A stretch of 64,000 bases of DNA from Lachnospiraceae bacterium. Lineage in GTDB: Bacteria; Bacillota; Clostridia; Lachnospirales; Lachnospiraceae. Positions 16,736 to 25,609 of the stretch are shown here, piece by piece. Positions within the stretch are counted from its first letter, which is position 1. Each line of letters starts with the position of its first letter. The stretch lies in the NCBI GenBank assembly GCA_015056735.1, contig SVFT01000001.1, positions 372,001 to 436,000 on the forward strand, written 5' to 3'. The position numbers and the translations under genes are program-made. Below the pieces are notes generated by a model, which saw nothing but the letters and a program-made list of their open reading frames with translations, did no database searches and was not told the origin of the DNA.

Positions 16736-17143
16736 ATGATCTCAACACGAGGAAGATATGCACTTCGCGTCATGATCGATCTTGCAGCGGTCGGGCATGA
16801 CGGATATACACCGATGAAAGACGTTGCCGCAAGGCAGGGGATCTCGCTGAAGTATCTGGAGCAGATCCTGCCCATCCTTTCCAAGAACAATCTGGTAGAG
16901 GCTGTTCACGGAAAAGGCGGCGGTTATAAACTTGCGAAAGACCCTTCCGAGATTACGGCAGGCGATGTACTGCGCCTGACGGAAAAAGGGCTTGCGCCGG
17001 TCGCATGTCTGGCGGAGGGCTCCGAGAAGTGCGAGCGTGCGCATTTATGTGATACGATCGGCTTTTGGAAAGGCTTTAATGAAGCGATCAACTCCTATCT
17101 GGACGGAACGACACTGCAGGATTTGGCAGGCGGGATCAAATGA
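16736..17143 (+). CDS. Rrf2-family regulator (IscR-like)
   Basis: This 135-aa protein has an N-terminal winged helix (MISTRGRYALRVMIDLA; the wing contains GKGGGYKLAK). Three cysteines, C91, C99 and C105, have spacing close to the Fe-S ligands of IscR. It is likely a sensor of Fe-S or cysteine status that represses the operon it ends. It could also be CymR-like, but CymR lacks the cysteine triad. The stop codon lies inside the terminator hairpin. Confidence 0.88.
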   Translation: MISTRGRYALRVMIDLAAVGHDGYTPMKDVAARQGISLKYLEQILPILSKNNLVEAVHGKGGGYKLAKDPSEITAGDVLRLTEKGLAPVACLAEGSEKCERAHLCDTIGFWKGFNEAINSYLDGTTLQDLAGGIK

Positions 17144-17155
17144 TCCCGCTTTTTT
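17130..17155 (+). terminator. Terminator overlapping the rrf2 stop codon
   Basis: GCGGGATCA (17130-17138) pairs perfectly with TGATCCCGC (17141-17149), followed by six T. The first arm encodes the last codons of the Rrf2 protein. Confidence 0.85.
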
Positions 17156-17166
17156 CAATGATATTT

Positions 17167-17195
17167 TTGACAAAAGGTCCCGCACTCATTATAAT
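17167..17195 (+). promoter_or_regulatory. Full-consensus sigma-A promoter of pfp
   Basis: TTGACA (17167-17172), 17 bases, TATAAT (17190-17195). Both hexamers are perfect, consistent with very strong expression of the glycolytic gene. TAAGGAG precedes the start codon. Confidence 0.9.
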
Positions 17196-17249
17196 TCTGT
17201 AGGAACACAATTTTTATCACATCATCATAAAGAGTAAGGAGAATGAATT

Positions 17250-18908
17250 ATGAATCTTTCACCACTTCAGCAGGCAAGATATGAGTACAGCCCGAAGCTT
17301 CCCGGCATGCTCAGAAACGGTATCGCAGAGATCTGCGTCAAGGAAGGCAGCGAGACACAGAGCGTAGCGGATCAGGACAAGATCAAAGCACTGTTCCCGA
17401 ACACATACGGCAAGAAGGAGATCACTTTCCAGAAGGGCCAGAATACATCCGCAGCAAAGAAGCAGGTTGTAGGCGTGATCCTTTCCGGCGGTCAGGCTCC
17501 CGGCGGACACAACGTTGTCTGCGGCCTTTACGATGCACTGAAGGCAACGGACAAGAACAATGTACTGCTTGGCTTCAAGGGTGGCCCGAGCGGTCTGATC
17601 GAAGACAAGTATGTTGAGTTCGACGATGCATTCATCGATCAGTATCGTAACACAGGCGGTTTTGACATCATCGGTTCCGGCAGAACGAAGCTTGAGACGG
17701 AAGAGCAGTTCAAGATCGTTACAGAGGTGGCAAAGAAGCACGGCCTTACCGCAGTTGTTATCATCGGCGGTGACGATTCCAATACAAACGCAGCTGTACT
17801 TGCAGAGTACATGGCAGCACACAATACAGGCGTTCAGGTCATCGGCTGCCCGAAGACCATCGACGGCGACTTAAAGAACGAAGATATCGAAGCATCTTTC
17901 GGTTTTGATACAGCGACCAAGACATACAGCGAGCTGATCGGTAACATCGAAAGAGATGCAAACTCCGCTAAGAAATACTGGCACTTCATCAAGGTTATGG
18001 GCCGCAGCGCTTCTCACGTGGCACTTGAATGTGCTCTTGAGACACAGCCCAACATCTGCCTGATCGGTGAAGAAGTTGCGGCAAAGAAGATGTCTCTCTC
18101 CCAGATCGCAAATCAGATCGCTGATTCTGTAGAGAAGAGAGCGGCAAACGGCAACAACTTCGGTGTTGCGATCATCCCTGAAGGTATCGTAGAGTTCGTT
18201 CCCGAATTCTCAGCTCTGATCGCTGAGATCAATGAACTCCTTGCAGGCAAGAAGACAGAAGAGTTCAACGCACTTCCTTCCTGGAAAGAGAAGTACGAGT
18301 TCATTAAGAAGGGCCTTACAAAAGATGCGATGGCTGTATTCGAGATCCTTCCCGAAGGCATCCAGCAGCAGCTGTTCTTAGAGAGAGATCCGCACGGTAA
18401 CGTTCAGGTATCCTTGATCGAATCCGAGAAGCTCTTCTCCGCAATGGTTAAGGACATCCTTGAAGAGAGAAAAGCAAAAGGCACATACAAGGGCAAATTC
18501 GGTACACAGCATCACTTCTTCGGTTATGAAGGCAGATGCGCATTCCCGTCCAACTTTGATGCGGATTACTGCTACTCCCTCGGCTACAATGCATTCATGC
18601 TGATCCAGTACGGCTATACAGGATACCTTTCCAAGGTTTCCAACCTGTCCAAACCGGCTGAAGAGTGGGTTGCAGGCGGTATGCCGATCACCAAGATGAT
18701 GAACATCGAGAGAAGAAACGGTGAAGACAAGCCGGTTATCAGAAAGGCTCTTGTAGAGCTTGACGGCAAGCCGTTCAAATATTTCGAGGCAAACAGAGAT
18801 AAGTGGGCACTTGAAACATGCTTCACCTATCCCGGTGCGATCCAGTATTACGGACCTGCTTCCGTATGTGATCTGACAACCAGAACACTTGCTTTGGAAA
18901 AAGGCTGA
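17250..18908 (+). CDS. pfp: PPi-dependent 6-phosphofructokinase (long form)
   Basis: This enzyme (552 aa) phosphorylates fructose-6-phosphate with pyrophosphate instead of ATP, reversibly, in glycolysis. The length fits the long clade of PFPs that resembles plant beta subunits. The key motif [10 protein letters not shown] carries the Asp that blocks ATP use. [10 protein letters not shown] supplies the substrate loop and MGRSASH is also present. Codon use looks strongly biased (many AAG, GAG and ATC codons), as in a highly expressed gene. It has a perfect promoter and a strong terminator, so it is monocistronic. Confidence 0.95.
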   Translation: MNLSPLQQARYEYSPKLPGMLRNGIAEICVKEGSETQSVADQDKIKALFPNTYGKKEITFQKGQNTSAAKKQVVGVILSGGQAPGGHNVVCGLYDALKATDKNNVLLGFKGGPSGLIEDKYVEFDDAFIDQYRNTGGFDIIGSGRTKLETEEQFKIVTEVAKKHGLTAVVIIGGDDSNTNAAVLAEYMAAHNTGVQVIGCPKTIDGDLKNEDIEASFGFDTATKTYSELIGNIERDANSAKKYWHFIKVMGRSASHVALECALETQPNICLIGEEVAAKKMSLSQIANQIADSVEKRAANGNNFGVAIIPEGIVEFVPEFSALIAEINELLAGKKTEEFNALPSWKEKYEFIKKGLTKDAMAVFEILPEGIQQQLFLERDPHGNVQVSLIESEKLFSAMVKDILEERKAKGTYKGKFGTQHHFFGYEGRCAFPSNFDADYCYSLGYNAFMLIQYGYTGYLSKVSNLSKPAEEWVAGGMPITKMMNIERRNGEDKPVIRKALVELDGKPFKYFEANRDKWALETCFTYPGAIQYYGPASVCDLTTRTLALEKG

Positions 18909-18941
18909 TCCGCCTTATATTGAAGTACTGAGAGACAGAGA

Positions 18942-18977
18942 GGCCGGTACACCGCATAAAGGTGTACCGGCCTTTTT
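18942..18977 (+). terminator. Terminator of pfp
   Basis: GGCCGGTACACC (18942-18953) pairs perfectly with GGTGTACCGGCC (18961-18972), followed by five T. Confidence 0.92.
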
Positions 18978-19042
18978 ATCAGCGCGATGGATGGATGAGA
19001 CATTCCCATCAACTTTTTGGTGCCAAGTATTTTTTTTTTTGA

Positions 19043-19048
19043 TATAAT
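19043..19048 (+). promoter_or_regulatory. -10 element for the phospholipid operon
   Basis: TATAAT (19043-19048) lies about 40 bases upstream of the flippase-like gene, next to a run of 12 T. No good -35 is visible; GTGCCA at 19020-19025 has the right spacing but a poor match. Confidence 0.5.
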
Positions 19049-19086
19049 AAAAAAAGAGTTTTTTAAATCAAGGGAGTTTTTGGACC

Positions 19087-20130
19087 GTGCGTAAGAAGGA
19101 ACTCAAGTGGAGCCTGATCGCATTTGCCATTGCGGCGATCAGTATATTGGCAGTTGTATCGCAGGCACGCCATCTGTCATTTGACGGATTTATGGATTTT
19201 CTGGCGCATGCCAATCCGATCTGGCTCGTTATTTCAGTACTTTGCATGGTTTGCTATATTGCTTTCGAAGCACTCGGCCTTTGTCGCATCCTACATGCAT
19301 TCGGTTATCGCGTCCGCTTTCGGACGGGCTGTCTCTATGCGGCCTCCGATATTTACTTTTCGTCGATCACACCGTCTGCAACAGGCGGACAGCCGGCCAG
19401 CGCTTTTTTTATGGTTGGTGATGGGATCTCCGCTGCAGTCAGTACGGTAGCCCTTTTGTTGAACCTGATCATGTATACGATCTCGATCATGATCGTCGGT
19501 ATCTTTGCAATCCTGGAGAATCCCTTGCGCTTTATGGGATTCGGCATGCTCTCAAAGGTGCTGATCGTGATCGGTTATATCATTTTGGGAGCGTTTGCGG
19601 CATCTTTCCTGCTTCTTTTTCACAAAGCGGGCGCGATGCATTCCTTGTGCGACGGCGTTCTGACGTTCCTGGAGAAGTTCCGTCTGATCCGCAAGGTTGA
19701 TAAGAAGCGTGCCAAGTTAAAAAAGGTCATGGATGACTACAACGCTTGTGCGACGATGGTCAGCGGCCAGCGCAAGATGCTGGTACAGGTGTTCTTCTTC
19801 AACTTCTTCCAGCGCGTGGTGCAGATCGCGGTTCCATCATTTGTATTTCTCGCGACAGGCGGTACATTAAAAGGTGCGGCGGATGTATGGTCGATCCAGT
19901 CCTTCGTGACCATCGGATCCAGCTGTCTGCCGATCCCGGGCGCCATGGGCGTTTCCGATTATTTATTGCTTGACGGTCTCGGCGGGATCGTAAGTCCTGA
20001 GTTTGCGATCCGTATGGAACTTGTCAGCAGAAGTATTTCGTTCTATTCCTGTGTATTGATCAGTGCAGCCATGGTGCTGTTCGGATATATCAGAAGAAAA
20101 AACAGAGTCAGCGCGGAAGATGCTGACTAG
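19087..20130 (+). CDS. LPG-synthase-TM/UPF0104 family membrane protein
   Basis: This is an integral membrane protein (347 aa, about eight helices). It resembles the membrane (flippase-like) half of MprF and the stand-alone AglD/UPF0104 family. Typical features are YAASDIYFSSITPSATGGQP near residues 80-100 and SCLPIPGAMGVSDY near residue 278. There is no aminoacyl-transferase domain. The start is GTG with GGGAG upstream. It is followed by pssA and psd, so a role in moving or modifying phospholipids is reasonable, but the substrate is not shown. Confidence 0.82.
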   Translation: MRKKELKWSLIAFAIAAISILAVVSQARHLSFDGFMDFLAHANPIWLVISVLCMVCYIAFEALGLCRILHAFGYRVRFRTGCLYAASDIYFSSITPSATGGQPASAFFMVGDGISAAVSTVALLLNLIMYTISIMIVGIFAILENPLRFMGFGMLSKVLIVIGYIILGAFAASFLLLFHKAGAMHSLCDGVLTFLEKFRLIRKVDKKRAKLKKVMDDYNACATMVSGQRKMLVQVFFFNFFQRVVQIAVPSFVFLATGGTLKGAADVWSIQSFVTIGSSCLPIPGAMGVSDYLLLDGLGGIVSPEFAIRMELVSRSISFYSCVLISAAMVLFGYIRRKNRVSAEDAD

Positions 20131-20142
20131 AGAGGGGATTCT

Positions 20143-20835
20143 TTGTTAGGGTATTACAATTACACGGTTTGGTTGACTTATCTGTCATTGCTTTCGGCAG
20201 GCTGCGGTATCGGTATCGCACTGGGCGGTCTCGGACATCCCTATATCGGGACATTTTTCCTGCTGTTCTCCGGCCTTTGCGATGCATTTGACGGGAAGGT
20301 GGCCAGAACCAAGAAGAACAGAACAGAAGAGGAGTGCAAATTCGGTATCCAGATCGATTCACTGGCCGATCTTGTCGCTTTCGGCGTATTGCCGGCCTGC
20401 ATCGGTTATGCGATGCTCTGGAGAGCACCGAACATCAGCAGTGTTCCGGACTTTACGACCGGTCACATCAAGGATGTCATCGTTCCCATCGTTTGCTACA
20501 TCGTTCTCTTGTTCTATATTTTGATGGCGCTCGTTCGTCTTGCTTACTTCAATGTAACGGAAGAGACGAGACAGAAGCAGGAAACCGGTGTGCGTAAGTA
20601 TTTCGACGGCATGCCTGTTACCTCGGCGTCGCTGATTTTCCCGCTGATCATGCTGTTCCAGTTTTTGACACCGGCAGATCTGACGTATGTATACTATATC
20701 GGTCTGGCGATCGTGGGATTCCTGTTTGTCGCACGCTTTAAGACACCGAAGCCGACTTCAAAAGGCATTTGGATCCTGATCGGGATCGGACTTGTAGAGT
20801 TTTTGATCCTGCTCTTTAATAAGATCTGCGCATAG
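20143..20835 (+). CDS. pssA: CDP-diacylglycerol-serine O-phosphatidyltransferase
   Basis: This membrane enzyme (230 aa) makes phosphatidylserine from CDP-diacylglycerol and serine. The CDP-alcohol phosphotransferase motif is present as DG-x2-AR-x12-G-x3-D-x3-D near residues 49-75. The AR-to-G spacing is 12 residues rather than the usual 8, because of an inserted KNRTEEE stretch. The start is probably TTG at 20143, with AGAGGGG upstream and no nearby ATG. The product is the substrate of the decarboxylase encoded next. Confidence 0.88.
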   Translation: MLGYYNYTVWLTYLSLLSAGCGIGIALGGLGHPYIGTFFLLFSGLCDAFDGKVARTKKNRTEEECKFGIQIDSLADLVAFGVLPACIGYAMLWRAPNISSVPDFTTGHIKDVIVPIVCYIVLLFYILMALVRLAYFNVTEETRQKQETGVRKYFDGMPVTSASLIFPLIMLFQFLTPADLTYVYYIGLAIVGFLFVARFKTPKPTSKGIWILIGIGLVEFLILLFNKICA

Positions 20836-20854
20836 TTTTGACGGAGAGAATCAT

Positions 20855-21664
20855 ATGTTGCGTTTTTTGTACGGGACCAGGCCCGGAAGGGTACTGCTCA
20901 AATGTCTGACCGATCCCGCACTTTCGAGAGTATGCGGGAGCTTCATGGACTCCCGCTTTTCTTGTTTTCTGATCGGTCCTTTTATTAAAAAGAACAATAT
21001 TGATATGACGCAGTTTGAATCGGACGGTTTTCACTGTTTCAATGACTGCTTTTCAAGGCATGTAAAGCCCGGGTACCGCCCGATCGAGATGGCTGAGGAT
21101 GCGCTGATATCGCCAAGTGACGGCTTTTTGTCCGCATATTCCATTACGGGTGAGACGGTCCTTCCGGTGAAGCAGAGCGAATACACGATCCGCGATCTTA
21201 TCGGAGACGATGCGCTGGCAGAGGAGTTCCGTGACGGACTGTGTCTTGTATTTCGTCTTTGCGTCAATCACTATCATCGCTATCACTATTTTGATGATGG
21301 CTCCAAGGGAGAGAATCATTTTATCCCTGGGATCCTGCATACGGTCCAGCCGATCGCACTGCGCCACCATCCCGTCTTTGTGCGTAACGCGCGCGAATAT
21401 ACGGTGATGGAGACGGCACATTTCGGTAAGGCGATCCAGGTGGAAGTCGGTGCGATGCTGGTCGGCAAGATCAAGAATCATCACGGGACGCATACATTTA
21501 AACGCGGGGAAGAGAAGGGCACCTTCCTCTACGGCGGTTCCACGATCATCCTTCTTCTGAAAAAGGATGCGGCAGTGCTTGATGCGCCTTTCTTAAATGA
21601 ACTTGGTACCGGCGTGGAAGTTCCGGTTAAAATGGGACAGAAGATCGGCTTCCGAAGCAAATAG
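20855..21664 (+). CDS. psd: Phosphatidylserine decarboxylase proenzyme
   Basis: This enzyme (269 aa) converts phosphatidylserine to phosphatidylethanolamine. It self-cleaves to form a pyruvoyl group at S229 in GGST, the clostridial counterpart of LGST. Other conserved parts are FSRHVKPGYRP, SPSDG and LCVNHYHRYH with its active-site histidine. pssA and psd together imply that the membrane contains PE. It ends the phospholipid operon; no clear terminator follows. Confidence 0.92.
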   Translation: MLRFLYGTRPGRVLLKCLTDPALSRVCGSFMDSRFSCFLIGPFIKKNNIDMTQFESDGFHCFNDCFSRHVKPGYRPIEMAEDALISPSDGFLSAYSITGETVLPVKQSEYTIRDLIGDDALAEEFRDGLCLVFRLCVNHYHRYHYFDDGSKGENHFIPGILHTVQPIALRHHPVFVRNAREYTVMETAHFGKAIQVEVGAMLVGKIKNHHGTHTFKRGEEKGTFLYGGSTIILLLKKDAAVLDAPFLNELGTGVEVPVKMGQKIGFRSK

Positions 21665-21690
21665 CATTTTTTGCAATACAGAAAGCAACT

Positions 21691-21726
21691 TGAGAGGTTT
21701 TCTCATACAATAAGTGCGTTTATACT
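21691..21726 (+). promoter_or_regulatory. Promoter/operator-like region of the symporter gene
   Basis: TATACT (21721-21726) is a good -10; TTTTCT (21698-21703) is a weak -35 at 17 bases. A perfect inverted repeat, TGAGA-N5-TCTCA (21691-21705), overlaps the -35 and may bind a regulator. Confidence 0.4.
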
Positions 21727-21750
21727 GTAGAAAACAGGAGGGGAATTTCT

Positions 21751-22986
21751 ATGGATAAGAAAGTCATTGCAAAGAATTACACCTTTTTGGCCATTATGAT
21801 CGCAGCGATGGTACTTGGCAGTATCGTTGGCTGGCTGTGGCCGAATGCAAGCGTATTAAAGCCGCTCGGTACTGTATTCATCAATATGATGTTCTGTATC
21901 GTGGTACCGCTAGTTTTTGCCTCGATCGCAGGCAGTGTTGCAAGTATGAAGAGCAGAAAGCGTGCCGGCAAGATCATGGGGACGACCGTTGTCACATTCG
22001 TGATCACCGGTGCGATCGCAGCTGTGATCATGTTCGTTCTGATGAAACTGTTCCCGCCGGTATTAAGTGCCTGGACGGATCTGCAGGCGGAAGAGATGGG
22101 TGAATATGCAACCGTTGCGGATATGATTGTGAACTTCTTCACGGCAAATGATTTTGTCGGTCTTCTGACCAGAAGAGCGATGCTTCCGCTCATCGTATTC
22201 TCTGTTTTGTTCGGATTTGCCGTTAATTTAAACGGCGGTGCGGAGACACCTGTTGCGAAGTTTCTGGAAGACCTGACCAAGGTCATGCTCAGATTCGTGC
22301 AGATCATCACCTACTATGCACCGATCGCATTTTTCGCGATCTTTGCGGATCTTGTTGCTTCTTACGGCAGCCAGATCACGGAAAGCTACGGCAGGGCGAT
22401 GCTCGTTTACTATCCGCTTTGCTTTATCTATATCTTTACCGCATTTCCGCTGTTCGCACGGTTTGGCGGCGGCAAGGGCGCAGTGAAGGTGATGTTTTCT
22501 CATATCACAAGGCCGGCTGTTGTATCACTCGGAACCTGCTCCTCGGTCGCAACGATCCCGACCAATCTGCAGGAAGCAGAAGAGACAGGCATTTCCAAGG
22601 ATGTGTCCGAGATGGTCATTCCGCTCGGCGCGACGATGCACATGGATGGATCCTGCTTCTCATGTGTACTGAAGATCGCATTCGTTCTCGGCGTATTTGG
22701 CCAGAATCTTGAGTGGAGCCAGCTTCCCGTGATCGTGCTCGTTGCGGTTCTTTCTTCTGTCGGTATGTCCGGTGTTCCGGGCGGCGGCTATATCGGTGAG
22801 TACATCATCTGTTCGCTGTTCTTCCCGACACAGATTGAGCTTGCTTTCCCGATCCTGGTAGCGATCGGTAATCTGGTTGACCCGCCGGCAACGATGATCA
22901 ATGCGGCAGGTGACTACGTTGTATCCTATATCGTTTCCAGATACTGTGACGGTAAGGACTGGCTTCAGAAGAAGCTGGCAGCCTAG
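21751..22986 (+). CDS. Dicarboxylate/amino acid:cation symporter (DAACS)
   Basis: This membrane symporter (411 aa) belongs to the same superfamily as SstT at the window's left end, but to another branch. Hallmarks are the serine-rich loop (GTCSSVATIPTN), MVIPLGATMHMDGSC and the final VDPPATMINAAGD. Substrates of the family are glutamate, aspartate, C4-dicarboxylates or neutral amino acids, taken up with Na+ or H+. The start has AGGAGGGG upstream. It is monocistronic and convergent with the Nudix gene; only three bases separate the stop codons. Confidence 0.87.
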   Translation: MDKKVIAKNYTFLAIMIAAMVLGSIVGWLWPNASVLKPLGTVFINMMFCIVVPLVFASIAGSVASMKSRKRAGKIMGTTVVTFVITGAIAAVIMFVLMKLFPPVLSAWTDLQAEEMGEYATVADMIVNFFTANDFVGLLTRRAMLPLIVFSVLFGFAVNLNGGAETPVAKFLEDLTKVMLRFVQIITYYAPIAFFAIFADLVASYGSQITESYGRAMLVYYPLCFIYIFTAFPLFARFGGGKGAVKVMFSHITRPAVVSLGTCSSVATIPTNLQEAEETGISKDVSEMVIPLGATMHMDGSCFSCVLKIAFVLGVFGQNLEWSQLPVIVLVAVLSSVGMSGVPGGGYIGEYIICSLFFPTQIELAFPILVAIGNLVDPPATMINAAGDYVVSYIVSRYCDGKDWLQKKLAA

Positions 22987-22989
22987 GAT

Positions 22990-23553
22990 CTAGAGTTTGC
23001 CGATATGGCGGTTATAGAGCATCAGTGCGACACCCATAAATGCGTTCTGGAATTCTCCGCTTGCAAAGCGTGAGACAGCCTCTTTGATCGGGACGAGCGT
23101 GCCGGTCAGCACCTCATCATCGTCGAGGTGGCGCATTCCGGTATCGGTCAGCTCCTCCGCCAGATAGAAATGGATCTGATTATGAAACAGAGCCGGATTC
23201 GGGTTACATGTTCCGATATGGGTCATCTTCCCGGCTTTATACCCGGTCTCTTCAAGCAATTCCCTGGTCGCAGTGCGAAGCGGGTCTTCTCCCGGATCGC
23301 CGATGCCGCCGGGGAATTCTGTTGTGATCCCCTGCATCGCATGGCGCCATTGACGGACCATGACAAAATCGTCTCCGAGTACAGGCAGCACCACGATCCA
23401 TTCCGGTGCATCAAATGCGTAGTAGTCGCCGCCTATTCCGACGGCGGCTTTTTCTGTCTGCAGTTTCAGCGTAAAGATCGGTGTCTGCAGGACTTCTTTC
23501 GTGTTTTCTATGTTCCACCTAAGGTCTTTGTCACTTCTATGTGTTTCTTTCAA
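22990..23553 (-). CDS. Nudix hydrolase (ADP-ribose pyrophosphatase-like)
   Basis: This soluble hydrolase (187 aa) probably splits ADP-ribose or a related nucleoside diphosphate. The Nudix box G-x5-E-x7-REUxEExGU is complete (E in GDPGE, then RELLEETGY). The proline and glycines after the box (CNPNPALFHNQIH) suit the ADP-ribose branch. The start is TTG, supported by AAGGAG nine bases upstream. An extended -10 (TGTTATACT on the minus strand, 23605-23597) lies behind it. It is divergent from the AlaX gene. Confidence 0.87.
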   Translation of the reverse strand: MKETHRSDKDLRWNIENTKEVLQTPIFTLKLQTEKAAVGIGGDYYAFDAPEWIVVLPVLGDDFVMVRQWRHAMQGITTEFPGGIGDPGEDPLRTATRELLEETGYKAGKMTHIGTCNPNPALFHNQIHFYLAEELTDTGMRHLDDDEVLTGTLVPIKEAVSRFASGEFQNAFMGVALMLYNRHIGKL

Positions 23554-23596
23554 TTGAGCTGGCTCCTTTCCATGTTTCCTGTCGTATCTGTAGTTT

Positions 23597-23605
23597 AGTA
23601 TAACA
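23597..23605 (-). promoter_or_regulatory. Extended -10 promoter of the Nudix gene
   Basis: On the minus strand TGTTATACT (23605-23597) is a TG-extended -10. It is 44 bases upstream of the TTG start. Confidence 0.5.
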
Positions 23606-23631
23606 CTGTGCGGATCTGTTCGCGATTGTCA

Positions 23632-23660
23632 TTGACCATTTCCCGGATGGCCCCTATAAT
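23632..23660 (+). promoter_or_regulatory. Promoter of alaX, implying a leaderless mRNA
   Basis: TTGACC (23632-23637), 17 bases, TATAAT (23655-23660). The predicted transcription start, about seven bases on, coincides with the ATG at 23668. There is no Shine-Dalgarno sequence before that ATG. Confidence 0.75.
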
Positions 23661-23667
23661 CAAAATC

Positions 23668-24849
23668 ATGGAAACGACAAAACGACTATTTGATGAAGAT
23701 GCCTACCTGCAGACGTTTATGGGAACGGTCGCAAGCTGCAAGGAGGCGGAAGATGAGGCACATAAAGGGCTGTATGCCGTGATCCTTGACAGAACCGCGT
23801 TTTTTCCGGAAGAAGGGGGACAGAGCCCGGATACGGGGTATATCGGTGATGCAACGATCTCGGATGTGCAGATCAGGGACGATGTGATCACGCATTATGC
23901 CGACAGGCCGCTGCCGGCCGGATCGTCTTTTGAAGGCCGGATCGACTGGGACAGAAGATTTTCGAATATGCAGCAGCATTCCGGCGAGCATATTTTCTCA
24001 GGACTTGTATACAGCAGATTCGGATATCACAACGTGGGATTTCATTTGAGTGATCACGTTGTGTCCATGGATTTTGACGGTGTGCTCACGCCGGAAGATG
24101 CAGCCGGGATCGAGAAGGCGGTTAACGGTGCGATCTATGCGAATGTGCCGATCACGGTCTCTTATCCGTCCCGGGAAGAAGAGCAGAAGCTGACCTATCG
24201 CAGCAAGAAGGAGATCAAAGGACAGATCCGTCTTGTTACGGTCGAAGGGTACGATATCTGCGCCTGCTGCGCACCGCATGTGCACCGCAGCGGTGAGATC
24301 GGTATTCTCAAGGTCATGAGCCTGCAGAATTATAAAAAGGGCGTACGCATCACGATCCTTTGCGGATACCGTGCGCTTGACGCGTTCCGTGCGAAGAATG
24401 CGATCCTCTCATCCCTGACAGGGATCCTGACGACAGGGGAGGAGGAAACGGTCGCGTCCGTCACGCGTCTGAAAGACGAAGTGCGTGACCTGAAGGGAAA
24501 GTGCAATCTTTTAAAGCAGGAACTGCTGCAGAAGAGGCTTTCCGAAGTCCCTGGCGGACAGGAGGATCTCCTCTTTTTTGAAGACGGGATCGAGACGAGT
24601 GTGCTGCGTCACATCGTCAACGAAGAGGTAAAGAAACGAAGTGGCTTTGTTGCCGGATTTGGCGGAAACGATGCGTCCGGCTATGCATATATCGCAGGAA
24701 GCGTAAAAAAAGACTGCAGGGATCTTTTAAAACATCTGCAGGAAGCGCTCGGCGCAAAGGGCGGCGGAAAGGCGGAGATGATCCAGGGATCCGTTCCGTC
24801 AACGAAGGAAAAGATCACCGAGGTCTTTGAGGCTGCCATATGTTCGTAG
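23668..24849 (+). CDS. alaX: AlaX-type alanyl-tRNA editing protein
   Basis: This is a free-standing editing enzyme (393 aa) that hydrolyses mischarged tRNA-Ala. The zinc/catalytic residues are the HxxxH pair in QQHSGEHIFSG and the CxxxH in CACCAPH. The early FFPEEGGQSPDTG motif is the alanyl-tRNA-synthetase signature. A coiled-coil linker (about residues 240-290) leads to a DHHA1-like domain with a GFGGNDASGYA/GAKGGGKAEMIQGS ending, so it is the long AlaX class. I chose the ATG at 23668 because METTKRLFDEDAY begins the conserved domain; earlier in-frame Met codons would sit inside the promoter. It overlaps the next gene by 10 bases. Confidence 0.9.
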   Translation: METTKRLFDEDAYLQTFMGTVASCKEAEDEAHKGLYAVILDRTAFFPEEGGQSPDTGYIGDATISDVQIRDDVITHYADRPLPAGSSFEGRIDWDRRFSNMQQHSGEHIFSGLVYSRFGYHNVGFHLSDHVVSMDFDGVLTPEDAAGIEKAVNGAIYANVPITVSYPSREEEQKLTYRSKKEIKGQIRLVTVEGYDICACCAPHVHRSGEIGILKVMSLQNYKKGVRITILCGYRALDAFRAKNAILSSLTGILTTGEEETVASVTRLKDEVRDLKGKCNLLKQELLQKRLSEVPGGQEDLLFFEDGIETSVLRHIVNEEVKKRSGFVAGFGGNDASGYAYIAGSVKKDCRDLLKHLQEALGAKGGGKAEMIQGSVPSTKEKITEVFEAAICS

Positions 24850-25592
24850 AGCTATTGATCATCTGTCCCCTGGTCTTTCTGGCGGGTTATGTGGATGCGA
24901 TCGCAGGCGGAGGCGGACTGATCTCTCTGCCGGCCTATATGATCGCGGGATTTCAGGTCCATGCGGCGATCGCAACCAATAAAGTCAGCTCTTCCATGGG
25001 TACGACGATGTCGACGTACCGCTATTGGCATAAGGGATTTGTTTCTTTTCGCAAAGTACTGCCGATCGTTGTTTTCTCATTCTGCGGATCGGCGATCGGT
25101 GCGCAGCTTGCACTCCTGATCAGTGATCTTTGGTTCAAGATCCTGATGCTGATCGTACTGCCGCCGCTTGCATATTATGTAACGAAAGAGAAGGATTTTG
25201 ACAAGCTGCGTATGCCCTATAAAAAGAGCAAGACGTTTGTCTTAACGGCGCTGATCGCATTTGTAATGGGGATCTACGATGGCCTGTACGGGCCGGGGAC
25301 GGGCACGTTTTTGCTGCTTCTCTTAACGGGAGTCGCACATCTTGACTTAGAGCATGCAAACGGGACGTCCAAGGCGATCAATCTGTCGACGAATTATGCG
25401 GCCGCGCTTGTGTTCATATACAATGGCAGGGCGGATATTACGGTCGGTCTGATCGCGGGGGCTTTCAGCATCTTCGGCAATTTTCTGGGCGCACGCCGCT
25501 TCGAACGCCATGGCGGCAGATCGGTCCGTCTGCCGATGATCCTGGTGCTAGCGGTACTGTTCATTAAGATCATCTGGGAACTTTGTGTCTAA
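24840..25592 (+). CDS. TauE/SafE (TSUP) family permease
   Basis: This is a membrane protein (250 aa, about seven helices) of the sulfite-exporter TauE/SafE superfamily, which moves sulfur-containing or organic anions. The family signature GYVDAIAGGGGLISLP lies at the N-terminus and its second copy, GIYDGLYGPGTGTF, at about residue 143. The start overlaps the end of alaX, so translation is coupled. The substrate is unknown. The pairing with an alanyl-tRNA editing protein has no evident functional logic. Confidence 0.88.
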   Translation: MFVELLIICPLVFLAGYVDAIAGGGGLISLPAYMIAGFQVHAAIATNKVSSSMGTTMSTYRYWHKGFVSFRKVLPIVVFSFCGSAIGAQLALLISDLWFKILMLIVLPPLAYYVTKEKDFDKLRMPYKKSKTFVLTALIAFVMGIYDGLYGPGTGTFLLLLLTGVAHLDLEHANGTSKAINLSTNYAAALVFIYNGRADITVGLIAGAFSIFGNFLGARRFERHGGRSVRLPMILVLAVLFIKIIWELCV

Positions 25593-25609
25593 GGTAAAAG
25601 GGGGAGACT

